64,000 nucleotides of DNA from positions 12,244,380 through 12,308,379 of the forward strand of contig CM046855.1 of NCBI GenBank assembly GCA_025617745.1, read 5' to 3'. The translations under genes were made by a program, and so were the position numbers. Below the pieces are notes generated by a model. It was not told where the DNA came from, did no database searches, and saw only the letters and a list, made by a program, of their open reading frames with translations. The stretch comes from Heliocidaris erythrogramma (Eukaryota; Echinodermata; Echinoidea; Camarodonta; Echinometridae). Numbering within the stretch: position 1 is the stretch's first letter; each line of letters begins with the position of its first letter. Below, piece after piece: positions 11,794-25,300 of this stretch.

Positions 11794-13352
11794 AATAAAT
11801 AGAAAAGAGGTACGCAGTCCCTTAAAACATAACCAATGTCTTTTCACCTGAACCTTTTCAATATGTTCTTAAAACAGTAATGTATGGATTTGTGCACAAT
11901 CCAACCACTTTCTTAAAGTGTCTAAAACAGTTAAAGTGTACCTTTTAAATGATTGGAAGTGAAATAATAAAATGTAAACAAACAAATAAGGGCAAGAGAT
12001 CATGATGGCAAATACATAATGCATCTTCTGAGAGGAAGTGAGATGTAAGCTAACAATCAGTGGACAATAAACAAAAATTAAATGAACCTGTCAATATCCT
12101 TGTACTCTGCCGAGATTTAAAAGGGGTATCACATTGTAGCTTTATATTTTAATTTCCTCCTAGCTCTTTCTCTCTTAAAAAAAATATATGTATTTCCTCA
12201 TTGTCAACATGCAAGTATTTAATCGGTCACATGGAATGTAACCTGTGTCTGGGAGCACCTTAGTGCTAACTTGTAACTTTTACCCCTTTCTGTGAACCAA
12301 ATTATTGAAAAAATTATCATCAATAAACTTCACAACGTGAGGTCTTAATGTTTGTTTCATTGTTAAATTTGGCTTCCATCAAACAACCTTGGAAATGTAT
12401 TTACCACCTTTCTATTACAGGACAAAAAAAAATACTAATTTTTCAATACACACACACACACACACATGTATATATATATATATATATATATATATCTAAT
12501 TAATATTCTTAGGCATGATTTGCCATCCATAGCATGGAAAGGTTTAAGAATGAGTTAGTAGTCTAAATCAATAACATAAAAATGATCTCCTTTGTTGATA
12601 TTGCACTTATTAAAAACAAAATTCTTTGATTTAATAGTGAGCAAGCTTATTACAATCCTAAAAACAAAAACAGGGACAGTTGTGATGAGTTCCTGATGTA
12701 TAAATATAAAATATTAAGTTAATCATTCACATATGGGTATTCAATAAATATTAACATACAATTTATGTGGTAATATAAACCATCGGTTTTCAAGACAACA
12801 TAAAATATGAAGGGCTAAAACAACATGTAATGGCTTTGGTCACAACTACGATGCAGAGTTGAGCTGTAAATTCACGGAATAGTTACGTAGCACAAGTATA
12901 GCACCATGATAATAGGACATAATTAGATATAGTGGGTGACTTCATACAAAAACAATGAAAAAAGAGATAATATATTATTATACAAATTTTTAAAGGAGTT
13001 GTTAACCAAAACTGACAAGAGTTTGTCACTCACAATAAGGAGTATCTCTGAACTTTGCAAAGAAAAACACTACCCGGTATATTGTATAATTCAATGAAAA
13101 AAATAAATCAACACAATGACTAGCAATTGTAAAATGATTACAATTGTAAAATATTATATAATATGCAAGACTTGCATTCATGTACAATGAAAATAGAAAA
13201 TGCAACCACTCTGCATAGCTTATTTAGAAAGGATTTCAGGCTGAATGTATCTAACATGAATTCACAAATGTATAATTCTTCTATACAACATTGGTCTCTT
13301 CCACATTTACATCAAAATGTTAAAATAGAATATCTAAACTAGTATCAGATAC
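11794..13352. other. No gene recognised; CA and TA microsatellites
   Basis: AT-rich. A CA run (12451-12466) followed by a TA run (12468-12495) is the only structure noted. Confidence 0.5.
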
Positions 13353-13890
13353 TTCAGAAAAAAGGTTTGCGGTACAACCATGTGAGTTGGAATAACTCCA
13401 CGTTCCGGTCAGAATGCTCTGGCCGTCGTCAGGAGAATAAGAAGAGCGGATAATAATGTTTCTCTCGACAGATTATCTACGGTCCTAATCCCCCCTTTTG
13501 TTTCCAGCTTATCCAGACGGTTAATTGGTTTTCTTAGTCCTATTGTTCACTTGTTTTCAATGTTTTTTCAACGCAGGATTAGTTTGATGTTACTTATCCT
13601 TTCAATGCAGGTACCTTGATGTTATTTATCCTTTCAATGCAGGTACTTTGATGTTATTGTTACTATTTCTTTCTATACTAATTCCGTGATGTTATTGTTT
13701 GCGTCCATTTTAAAAGTGAATTGCCTAACTTTACAAACAAGTTGTGAAGCTGTAGAATTTCTACCGCTTCATATATAAATTCTGCTGATTTATCCGCTCT
13801 TCTTATTCTCCTGACGACGGCCAGAGCATTCTGACCGGAACGTGGAGTTATTCCAACTAACATGGTTGTACCGCAAACCTTTTTTCTGAA
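13353..13890. mobile_element. 538-bp foldback element with ~95-bp inverted ends
   Basis: It starts TTCAGAAAAAAGGTTTGCGG and ends with the reverse complement. The arms match over about 95 bp, including TTCCGGTCAGAATGCTCTGG and a TTATTCTCCTGACGACGG segment. There is no coding capacity; a short minus-strand frame over the right arm is not a gene. The words AGTATCAGATA flank it on both sides (13341 and 13929 areas). Confidence 0.85.
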
Positions 13891-14398
13891 TTACAACTTC
13901 ACCATGCAAACCTTCAAATCCTGTATTAGTATCAGATAGTCCCATATTCCGTCACTATGACAAGCATGCAAAAAAAAAAAAGAAAAAAAAAAAGAAAAAA
14001 AGTATAATTCATGAAGTGGCAAATACTAAATACAAAAGTAGAGAAACTAAGGAAGAACATGCCTTCCAAAGTAAAAACTTACAAAAGCTCCCAAAGGTGA
14101 AATGACAAGGGGTGCCAATATAATTTGGCAGAAAGTAAGACACATTCTCTTCTACATGATCTCTCATTTCTGTAAACCTAGGTTGGTCATATTTTACCAT
14201 CAAAATGTCACACAAATGGAGAGGTTGCATTCAGTAAAATGTCATACTTGTGAGCTTGGAAAACCATACTTGTAGTACCTGCACAAAGTATATGTTATCC
14301 AATAGTATTTTAGCTATTAATCATACAAAGATGATTATAATGTATTGAATTTGATTCCAAAATTATTTTCATGTGCACACAGTGTACTTGAGTTAAGC

Positions 14399-14404
14399 TT
14401 TATT
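14399..14404 (-). promoter_or_regulatory. Candidate polyadenylation signal of the zinc-module gene
   Basis: AATAAA on the minus strand lies about 170 bases past the stop codon of exon Z12. It is the first canonical hexamer I noticed there. Confidence 0.4.
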
Positions 14405-14575
14405 TCTTATCAATGATAAATAGCACACAATTTTTACACCATCACCCAATTCACCAGTTACTCTCATTCATAAATGCTTTAAGAGTAGTCACATATTTCA
14501 GACAAAAATAAAGAGACAGAAAGATACATCTTAGTGGTGAAATGAATCTATCGTCCTGTTTCTGTAAAGCTATAT

Positions 14576-15709
14576 CTACACACCCTCCGGCTGAATGGCA
14601 AGCACTTCGCCCTCAATTTGACGAAGGTCGATCATCTGACCAGCAACCCCTACAACCTGATTCAACTCTTCCCTGATTTGAGCTACAATCTCCTCCAAGT
14701 CGTGGGTTGTTCCCTCATTATGTATCTGGTTGTCAGAGCTCAGATCTTCGAGGTTGCGAAAGCAGCCTATCTGCACGTCCTCTGGACTATTGCTACATTC
14801 TAATATCAGCTCTGTCTCTGCAAGAGTTGCATGTACAATTTCACCTGAGCTACTATCAACATGTACGTTTGAATTCCCATCCCTTGGCTCATCTCTACTG
14901 CTGAGGAGGAATGTATCAGGCCCACCACTTTGCGTTACAGTTTGTGGCACATCTAAAGAATCCTGTAGTAGTGGTGGTTCAGAGTTGTTTGTTAACACAG
15001 AGTGCTGCTCAAGCAAATCTCCATCTTCCGCAGAGCCACCATCTATCTCCTCTTTGCTCTCAGCCACTTTCTTGCCCACATCCTTTTCTTTCCTCTCTAC
15101 TAACAGATCCCTTTCATGTGGTTCTTCCACTGAGAGCACCTCTTCATCTCTGGAGATTTCATCTGAACTATCATCAGTTACAAGTAGGAACTTATTAACC
15201 TCATCAGATGTATCCTTTCTGCCATCAAGTAACTTTACAGATGTTACACCTGTATCAAATGCTTTGGACAATTGAGACACTTCACTTGTTTGCTTCGAAT
15301 TACCATCAGATGGGGGAACCTCTACCACATCTTTGTATACATCATCAATGATTTCATGAACACTATCTCCCTGCGAATTGGAAGCCTCCACTGCATCATC
15401 TACAGCTGTGCTAGAGCGGACTATCTCTACATCTTCAGTGACATCGCCCTCATATCTGGCTCGTTTCTCATACGATGGAATCTGCAATCTCCTTGGGACC
15501 ATACTGTGACAGTTGTGTAGCAGAACACACTGTGGATGGAGGCCTCGGTCGCACGATGAACATGCTGTACGGGTGATCTGAGACTTTCTTGATGTGGAAC
15601 AAACACAACAGTAACGTGTTATGCCATCACTGACCTCCACATACCCCATGTCGTCATCATCATCATCATCATCTTCATCTTCAAATGGTTCTGGATTACC
15701 TGACGTATC
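14576..15709 (-). CDS. Zinc-module gene, exon Z12 (last module, acidic tail, stop)
   Basis: This 1,134-nt terminal exon (377 codons plus TAG) has acceptor TTGCATTTATAG. It opens with an acidic run (EDE then eight Asp), then module 10: CCVC, 12 residues, CSSC, then DRGLHPQCVLLHNC. About 300 residues rich in Ser, Glu, Asp and Val follow, probably disordered. The tail ends in a potential helix around IREELNQVVGVAGQMIDLRQ and the C-terminus AIQPEGV. Its length and unbroken frame strongly support real coding sequence. Confidence 0.88.
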   Translation of the reverse strand, partial: DTSGNPEPFEDEDDDDDDDDMGYVEVSDGITRYCCVCSTSRKSQITRTACSSCDRGLHPQCVLLHNCHSMVPRRLQIPSYEKRARYEGDVTEDVEIVRSSTAVDDAVEASNSQGDSVHEIIDDVYKDVVEVPPSDGNSKQTSEVSQLSKAFDTGVTSVKLLDGRKDTSDEVNKFLLVTDDSSDEISRDEEVLSVEEPHERDLLVERKEKDVGKKVAESKEEIDGGSAEDGDLLEQHSVLTNNSEPPLLQDSLDVPQTVTQSGGPDTFLLSSRDEPRDGNSNVHVDSSSGEIVHATLAETELILECSNSPEDVQIGCFRNLEDLSSDNQIHNEGTTHDLEEIVAQIREELNQVVGVAGQMIDLRQIEGEVLAIQPEGV

Positions 15710-18700
15710 CTATAAATGCAAATAGAAATATGATAATTTTGAGAACCGCATAACATTACAATGATAAGAACATCAAGACATTTCTAAAAGGAATACAGGA
15801 AATACATACTTAACATCAAATATTCAAATATTTATATTTATATTGCAATATAGTTCAAACATTAAACTGAAGGGTCATTTCAACTCCTTACCCCTTCCCA
15901 TACATTTACTAATTCATTTTTATTCAAGTCATAAGCCATATATTTTTGCATTCAAACATCAGTATCATTGATATAATTTGAGCGCCCCAATCCAATTTAA
16001 ATTCTAGGCTGTCCTAGTTGGATCACTTCAATATTTAAGGGGGTCCACAATGATATCATGTTGGTTTTAAAATAAGCACAAATTAAAGAAACAGATTACT
16101 GAAAGTTTGAGCAAAATCTGATAAGAAATAAGAAAGGTATGAATTTTTAAAGTTGTAATTAATTAAACGCAAATTTGTAAGTATCTTGCAAGGTCCTCTC
16201 CCATTTGCCCTATACTAAAAAATTATAAATTTTGACTTTCTCTAAAGAAAATATCAAGCATACATGCACCCCATTTATTCCTTCATCAAAAAATTAAGAA
16301 AATGACAATTTATACTTTATTTTTTTTTGGTATAGAGCAAATGGGAGAGGACTTTGCAGAATACTTCAAGGAGTGACTAATTTGTGTTTCATTTATTACA
16401 ATTTTAAAATTCACAACTTTCTTATCGCAAGATATAAAACATCAATGTTCCCATGAAATTTATAAAGAAAAATGAAATAAAATTATCAAATTGATATGTC
16501 ACACCAACACAAACTATCAATTATGCCAGCAAGGAAATCAAATATCCTGAAAATATCAATATAGTAAAATAGAAATTTACTGATGCAATTTGCATTATCC
16601 AATGTATTTTCACTGAAGAAACTATAAGGCCTCTAAAATAAGATATGCTCGATGCTAATCAAGCTTAAATCATCCCAGTGAATGTAGGTAACATTAGGAT
16701 GCACTGAATGCAGGGGACTCACCATCTCATTGAAGTTTTCAGAAGGTGCAATCATAGGACACATATGCTGTGGAGCACAGATCCTGTGCAGTCCTTTCTT
16801 ACAATGGGGACACATGGTGCTGGACCTACTGCGCCTCCCTGCCTTACGGTTGGAACAAACCGCACAGTCTTTCTTCCTAGTCTTGACATCACTTACAAGG
16901 ATTCGAACCACTTCACCTGTGAAACGTCCACCTGTAATCACCTTCAAAATGAGAAAGAAAATTTTCAATGTCATTTTCTCAATACATTTATGAAAAAAAA
17001 AAATTCTTATAAATTAAGCAGAGATTAAACTCCCTTCGGCATCATGGATTTGAACATGGCTGATAAAAGACATAAAAACTGAAGAATTAATAAGAAGTAA
17101 CAAGAACAAACACTGCATACTAATAACCGAATACCCTCCCCGCCCCCCAACTACAGCTCTAACGTAGCCAAAATGAGATAGACCTTTGAGGTTAACAATT
17201 TGTTCATTTCATAAGGAAAATCAAATTGACAAGAAATTTCAAATCCTAAGTTTGAAACCAACTTCCTTCACTTTATGTGAAATATTCTTTATGCCAAGGC
17301 TCCCTTCACTGAAGAGAAGAAGTCAACTGTACTTACATGAGTATTATTTCCTTTGGAAGCGTCATTGACCTTGCAGATATGACGCCACTCACAAGTGAAG
17401 TGAACATTTTCTCTACAGACACGGCAAGCCATCCTGGTTTTCTGAGAAGAAGGGCATACCGTGCAGAATTTGTCCTGGCCTGTCTTCAGAAGTTTAGAGC
17501 CCCTATTTCTGTCGTATTTCATAGGCACTGGAGAATGGTCCTAATGACAGGAAAGAGCAAGAAAATTCATCCACCTGCTTCCAATAGTGTACATCAATTT
17601 ATTGAAGATACTATTTTTAACATTTGGAATGGTCATAAAAGCAACATCACATCATTTTTTTTTTAAATGAGTGATGTTTAGTAAAGGAAAAAGTAATGCC
17701 CCCAACAAAGGAATTAATTAATAAGGTTGAAGATTTGTCAATTTGTTGGTCAATTGAATCTGGTGTCGCCGAAACCACTGACCCGTCTCCGTGGTCTATT
17801 GGTTAAGGCATTGGTGTTCTATGCCAACGACCAACACCTACATGTATCTCCGACGGAAAGGTTAATCCTAACAAAGCCGTTTATTCCGTAACAATAGAAA
17901 TTCAACGTTAAAGCGAAGGCGAACGTATGTTAAGGCGAATTTGAACAATAGGCTGAGATAAAAGGATTCGCCTTAACGGTACATGTAGATATATACAGTT
18001 AACAACAAAATTATTCATACCCCTTGGAAAATTCTAGTTTTTTGCATTTTTCCTAAAAATGAATGGTTAAATGAAGTTACTTGCATATCACTTGAATACA
18101 TTTAGTTATCATCTACAAATGAATGCCGTTTCCGGTTTCACCTCATTTGCATAACAATAGAAAAGGTGAGTTATCCAAACTGGGCGATGTTCAAAATTAT
18201 TCATACCCTTGGTGGTTTATTGACTTTGTCAATCAGTATGAATCCGATCATTGTGATTAATGCTTGTAATTCACTTTATTTTAATACACCGTCACAAGGC
18301 TTCCGGAGGGGTCTCTGCTGGGATATCAGGCCAGTACCTGTTCTCCAATGGCTCAATCTCCTTGAGGATGTGTCCACACATGCCTTCACCTGACCTTCAG
18401 GGAGTTCATTAGATTTCGTATCCTACAGGTGATGCAGTTATCGACTTCATGATGACAGGACTATGATATTGAAATTTTCGGTCATTTATTCCATGCATTT
18501 TAATGAAAATTCTGTATCTACTTATGAAGCAAAGCACCATTCCTGAAGAGCCCTTCCCTTTTGCACTGCCTGTGGGAGGGTTCACCTTTATTCATTGGCC
18601 CCATTCTTAATCAGAGTGCTCAGGAAGGCCATGTTGGTGATCTTAAAGTCATTGCATGACTCTAACGTCAGGTCACCATGAATAACAGTATGTAACCTTT

Positions 18701-21700
18701 GAGTACCATACACATCCCACATTGACTGTTACTGTATATCAATCTTCATATGGTATATTCTTTGTATCTTTGGTATGAAAGCTACAATCTTTGATATCAA
18801 AATGAATGTAAACCAAATTTATACCATATGCCCTCCATGTTACCAGCTGCAGTGCACAAAATTCTACCACTTTGACAGTGCACTGGAACATAAAGATCAG
18901 TATTTTAAGCTTCACTAGAGTACCCACTTGCAGGTGTCCATATCAAAAATGTATCAATCAGTGTAACTGAATAAACTGATAAAATTGGCACCATCCAAGC
19001 TTTAGACAACTACCATGGCCTCCGTAAACATTCTTAATAATAATGGAACAAAAGTATCAGGAAATACCTTCCCTTGACAGTGCAACAGTGAATGCCTCTA
19101 GGGAAGTCTCTCCTGGAAGAGTGCTTTGTTTCAACTTAGATACAGAATTGTCATTAAAATGTAAGGAATATTAACGAAAATATCAATATCATAGTCCTAT
19201 CCTCTAAAAAACTACGCCACCTGCAAACACAAAATCTGCTTTAAATCCATCGAATCCCCTGAAGACCAGGTGATGGCATGTGTGGACAACATCCTCAAGG
19301 AGATTGGGCCATTGGAGACCAGGTATTGGCCTGATATCTCAGTAGAGACCTCCAGAAGCATTGTGACAGTGTGAAGAAAGTGTTACGAGCATTAATCACA
19401 AGGACTGGATTCATACTGATTGACAAAGTCAATAGATCACCAGGGGTATGAATAATTTTGAACATCACCCAGTTTGGATAATTCACCTTTTCTATTGTTA
19501 TGCAAATGAGGTGAAACCAGAAACAGCATTCATTTGCAGATGATAACTAAATGTATTCAAGTGATGTGCAATTAAATTCAGTTAACCATGCATTTTTAGG
19601 AAAAATGCAAAAAAACTAGAATTTTCCAAGGGGTATGAATAATTTTGTAGTTGACTGTATATATATTCTAGCAGAAGCAGCCCGGACATCCACGGGCGCT
19701 AGCTGTGTTTATGATTAATCACCGTACCGTATATTTGTTACAATAATCAAGTGAATAAATAAAAAAGTCGGGTAAAGTTATTTTTACCAAGAAGTATTTA
19801 CAACATGTCCATTGGCGGAGGGGGGGGGGGGGGTGCTTCTGGCCCGTGCCATCCCCCCCCCCGTTCAATGGCAGGAAAGTATGCATTTTGACCATAGACG
19901 ATCCGCCCTTTTGTCGACTGTGCCCCCGCCCCCTTTTAGAATGAAAACTTTTTTTTTGCTTGTCAGAGAATTATGGAAGGACCCCCATAACCACCCCCTC
20001 CTGAGCGAATTTTGTAGGTCTGACGAAAAAAAAATTCTCGCCACCCCCCCCCCCCCAGGTCTGCCTTTTCCAAAAGTTGACAAACCTGCACTTGTGTTCC
20101 CCGCCTTATACTAAATTCTGGATCCGCCCCTGATCATGTGAGTATGTCTTATTTATCCAAAGCTTGCATGAGTTCTGAAGAAAATGCATTTTCATCTTGA
20201 TGAAAATTAATGATATGGATATAATAATGTTCGAGTAGAATATCCATGCATAGACCTAGAGGGAGCGATTTGATCTTGCCATGTTTCTGTGGTTTAATAC
20301 CATTAATTAAGGCCATGAAAACATAACATCCATAATTAGCGGTACGTCCCCTGTAAAGGATGCAAAAATGAGAAAAAATGAATTTGTCATTTTTATTTTC
20401 AGTGGGATTATGGCCCCTAGCTATGATGGGTCTTGGGAGGACCGACGGATTGACTTTCCCCTACTACCCCCCACCCCATTCCATTGTCATCCCATCATCC
20501 CAGCGCGAGGGGAGAAGGGATTAATATATCAAATATTTTCGAAGGAATTTTCTTATCAGATTTTCTGATAAAGTGTCAAATTAGGGTCTGTGCTTGCAGA
20601 CTATACCGTACCGGTAGCGAACGTCGTGAAACCATAGAGTTACATACACACTAAACTGTGTGTGTGACCATGAAGCTTCAAATGATGTAACTCTATGCGT
20701 AATGTACCTGTATGACCTGTACACGTGCGAACGATCCAACACGTGTGTATAATACTGTACTGTACATTGAAGCGGATATGGCCACGCTGTTCTAATTTGA
20801 AAGGGCCAGGGGAGGAGCCTATTTGAACAAAAAAAGGAGCCCCAAATCCTTAGTGTATTATATTAATAGATATATACTAGGTGTTACAAAAAACATTTTC
20901 AACTTTTGATCCTTAATAGTTCAAAAACTTTATATCAGATAACACTGACATTGATATGAGCAATAGCTGAATAGTGTACAATTTTGTTGGAGGTAATTTA
21001 AAAATGAAAGCATAAATCAGTTTCATTAAAGGGAAATTAACCTCAGCGTATGAATTAGCTTATTTTGAATGGTGTAGTATATGCCTCTTATTTGATACAT
21101 GCAATTTCATGTAAAAACACAGGATATAGATATAAATCACTATTTTCCAGCCAAGTTATCGTCTGCTAGCAATAATAAGGGGGCTGCCATTACTTTATGT
21201 GTACACGAACATATTTTTCATCCCAAGTAAAATTTCCTTCATCGTTAACTTGTAATTGATTTTTAGAGGACAAATATATATTAGATAAAGTCACATATTC
21301 TGAAATGTAAGTTTAGTTTTATATATTTTTTAAAAGGTCTTAATTTGTTCATAAAAAATATACTTCATAAAAAATATACGTCAAGGACGGAGAATTGACG
21401 TCAAGGACGGAGACAATCGTAACAATACCAAAACAAAGCGAGGAATCTGCTTTACAGGATGGCTATTAGAACTCATGGGTCGTCAATTATCTAGGCCCAT
21501 GGCCAATAACAATCGTAATACAATCAGAACAAAGCGACGTATCTGTTGTAAAGGTAGGCTATTATCAATGCATATGGTACCTAATGATCCGTGTCATGCA
21601 CAAAATGGCAGCCTCCATGGAAAGACGTAGCAGACAATAGGTGCATCTAGAATATCACGTGGGGTTACTTGTCCTTTAAATTCAAGATTAATTTTAAGTT

Positions 21701-22235
21701 GGGTTCAGATTTTGCTCTATTTTCAACCTTCTCTACAAAACTTTAACTTTGCACAGGGGTCAATAGACCTGTTTACTAAGTGATACAAATTTTATGCATA
21801 CTTTTGAAACAAAGGTTGTTCTTGACAACCTGAAAGCTTGCCAGAGGCTTGTCAGACATAGCAACAAGTAATGTATGCAAACTGGATTCCAAGTATTGTA
21901 GTTCATTCATTAATAACAGGTTAATGGAATACCTCGTTACTAGGTCCCCAGGAAAGAAACATCCATAAATTTGAATCACTTAGTAAACAGGTCTATTGGT
22001 GTGTATGGGAGTGTGTGGTTAACACCCAGACAATGGTCCTGGACAATGGCCAGGGTTTGAATGGTTATTATTTATTCATGAAGAATTCCACTATCACAGC
22101 TAGTCTTTATTCATCCTCTGGCATTAACTGTGTAAAGTCATTTCACTGAGATGTCATTTTAATGGATTTTGAAGCAATCAAAGTAGTGCGAATTGATTTA
22201 AGTCATTCAAAGGATAGGAATATTGATGTTGTCCT

Positions 22236-22272
<37 letters not shown>

Positions 22273-22354
22273 AATGATGACAATGATAGTGATGATAATG
22301 ATGACAATGATAGTCATGATTATGATGATGATAACGATTATGATAATGATAACA

Positions 22355-22387
<33 letters not shown>

Positions 22388-25300
22388 ATGATGGTGATGA
22401 TGATTATGATGGTGATGATAATGCTGCTGCTGCTAATAATGATGACAGTGACAGTGATGATGATGTTGATAATGATAACGACGACGACGATATTATTGAT
22501 GGTGATGATGATGATGTTGCAAGCACATGGAAACATGTGCTAACTTTTTTCATGTGCATGCATTTTACCATTTACCATGAATTCAGACTAGCAGTGCCCG
22601 GGGCAATCCATCATGAATTATTAATAAAGCATTCATGTGCCTTGGAGCAAGGGACCAGAAGCCTGGTCAGCAGAGCTCTGAAAAGGTGGTATTCATGTCC
22701 ATTGTTCAGGGTCACTGTAAACACACACTCACATACACATCATTGGTTCCTGTGTAAAGTTCAAGTTTTGTACAGAGGGTTAAAATTTGACCAAAATCTG
22801 GAACCTAACTTTAAAATTAATCATGGATTTAATGAAATTTATTTATGCTTTCATATTCAAATCACCTCCAACTAAATTGTACACTATTCAGCTATTACTC
22901 ATACAATGACAGTGTTATCTGATATATAGTTTTCGAACTAATAAGGATCAAAAGTGGGAAATATTTTTTTTAACACCTAGTATATATATATGTATGTGTG
23001 TGTGTGTGTGTGGGTGGGTGTCAATCACAACTGCAATAAAGACATCATTTCTTGCCTATAATCCCTCATGTTAATTAGAATAATGTGACATTACACACAT
23101 TGAAACAAATTCTTTTAATAATCTATATTGGACTTGTCAACTTTTGAATGTCATATACACTGGATAAGGAAAAAGACAACTTACAACATCCATAAAATTT
23201 TTACTGGATGTAGAGGGTGTTGAGAGCTGTTGCTGACTGGGTTCTGGGGAGGGCTCTTCCCTTACATCATTCATCTCATCATCGTTTGGAATGGCGGCTG
23301 GCATAGTGGGTTCAGTCAAAGCAGTGATTGATGAATCCTGCATTATGAAACGTTACAAACATATCACTTTTTAATAATCAATGTTCATTCTTACTCCTTT
23401 TTCTGAACTCTGAATGCCTTATTTTTTGCACAAACATGGCCTTTGAGTACAGCAGAGTAGTTCAATTTCATTAAAATGCTTGCACTATTTTTTTTTCTTG
23501 TAAAAAATGGGGAAGGAGGTAAATATAAAAACAGAATTTGGTGCAAGCTGCACAGTGTACATATTTAAGCTGCCTGTGTCTGCTTCAGAAACAGTTTATC
23601 TTAACATCCAGGTTGCTTCCTGGTAATTGAGGGAGAACAATTATACTACCCTGGTTGCTTTTTGTTTTTTTAAACTTACGCTCCCCATCAGAATAGAGCG
23701 ATCATATGCCATTTTTGGTTTTGATATTTGAGAAATATTCATTCATATACATGTATATCATTTCATTTCAAGATAAGAAAACAGCTTATTATACACAATT
23801 GGAAACCTACATTTGAATTGGCAAAGCTGCTTCCAGGGCAGATATGCTGAGACAGACACCTGACATGTAGGCCCCTCCTACAAACGGCACACTGTGTCCT
23901 TGATCTTTGTCTCTTCCCATCCCGCATCTTTCCTGAACAAACATCACATGCTTTCCTTCCATCTTTCACCTCACTGTTCTCTATCCGTACCACAGACGGT
24001 CTCTCCCCAACAAATGTGCCTGTGCTCTGTGTGGTTTCAAAAGAGTATATAGACTCACTACCATTTGCTACATTTTACATTGTTTAATTAAACACCACAT
24101 CATTCTAAAGGAATGGAAAGGCATACTGAAATTGTGAATGTACAATTGGAAAAGAAAGAAGAAACACAATATTTCTTTCCTTCTTTTCAACGATCCCCTA
24201 AAAAGTGTTCACATTAAATGTTTGATATGTTAGAAGCTTTCATAGCAACTTCCATCCAGCATATAACGGACATTCAACCTTAACAACAATACTACCGATA
24301 CCCACTTTTGTCCTGAAACTAATCACACGTTCTCGCGGAGTGTTGTTTTTTAAAATTCCATGGACACAGAGAAAGAATGAAGGTAGAGAAGATTAGAAAA
24401 GCCAGTTTATACATATTTTTACATTTCTTTCATCCCTTTACAATGATGCAAAAAGGTGGTGATAATACCAATGATGATAACAATCCAAATAATCTGTCAG
24501 GAGCTTCCACTCTAGTTACACTGTTCTGACTCACAGAATGAATGATCATACTATCTCAAACATAAAAGAAAAGTAGCCTGTCAGGTGAACACTGGAACAT
24601 GTTAGTTGCATCACATACCATGTTTGGTGCATAAGCTCCTGCGTTCTCCTGATCCCTTTGGCACTGATGGCGATAGAAGCACTTCTTGTGCACCCCTTTA
24701 TGACACACATTACACATGAGATGGGTCATCTTCTTGTTTCCATCATGATAGGCACACTCCTTGCAGTCTATTAATGTTTGCGGCACACACTTGATCAACA
24801 TTGGTATAACCTCTGGGTTATCTCTATCTGACAAGTTTTCACTTAGCTGATGGGGTTCCCCTGCCATGTCATCAGGCTGCAAGACAAAATGATTGCAATA
24901 CTTAGATTAATGTTACAATTATTCATATTTATCTGGACCCTGTTTCATAAAACTTGTTATCGACAATAACTTTCACAATTCCTTTTACGAATTTGCTTAC
25001 AGCCAATCAAATGTAAGGATTTTAGTATCTTACATTGTTACTGATAACAAGTTTATGAAATAGGGCCCTGGGGCAGTATTCAATTCAGAACCTGCTTTAA
25101 GTACACATTTTACCTTGCGCATTTGGCTTGAGTAAAGTAAACGGTGTAACTCATAAAGCAGGACAGACGGACAACCTGAAAACATAATGCCTCGGCACCA
25201 CCTGGGTGGTGGGCATAAACATGGGCGAAAGGAAACTCTATAAATCATTTGACTGAGAAGTGATGAATTTGAACCAACACCCTAATGATTGGCCATTTTG

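Larger units (their letters stand above)
20877..22980. mobile_element. 2.1-kb element with ~230-bp terminal inverted repeats, host to two nested insertions
   Basis: It is flanked by TA and starts CTAGGTGTTA, ending TAACACCTAG. The arms match over about 230 bp (for example AGCTGAATAGTGTACAATTT). The left arm is interrupted by the 654-bp TTAA MITE, and the left arm stops where a second foldback begins (21761). The centre carries a GAT array. The TA target is compatible with mariner-type elements, but no transposase remains. Confidence 0.8.
17541..23184 (-). other. Zinc-module gene intron between Z10 and Z9, filled by nested transposons
   Basis: This 5.6-kb intron holds a Tc1-like foldback (17996-19657), a G/C-run-rich repeat (19800-20125) and a long-TIR element (20877-22980) with two further elements nested in it. 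No exon was recognised. Confidence 0.75.

Noticed and set aside
13678-13863. Short minus-strand frame
   Set aside because: It covers the right inverted arm of the foldback element.
14009-14230. Minus-strand frame with a usable donor (AGCTTTT|GTAAGT)
   Set aside because: It lies past the zinc-gene stop and candidate polyadenylation signal; no family match or clear acceptor, so not called an exon.
14730-15275. 181-codon plus-strand frame over exon Z12
   Set aside because: It is the antisense of the well-supported acidic tail exon; Ser/Leu-rich composition is what antisense of Glu/Ser codons gives.
17783-17830. tRNA-like TGGTCTATTGGTTAAGG
   Set aside because: A-box-like only; no B box at the right distance, so at most a SINE fragment.
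22162-22875. Long acidic poly-Asp reading frame and its poly-Met and poly-Ile partners
   Set aside because: All arise from the GAT array inside a transposon; no splice context or conserved domain.
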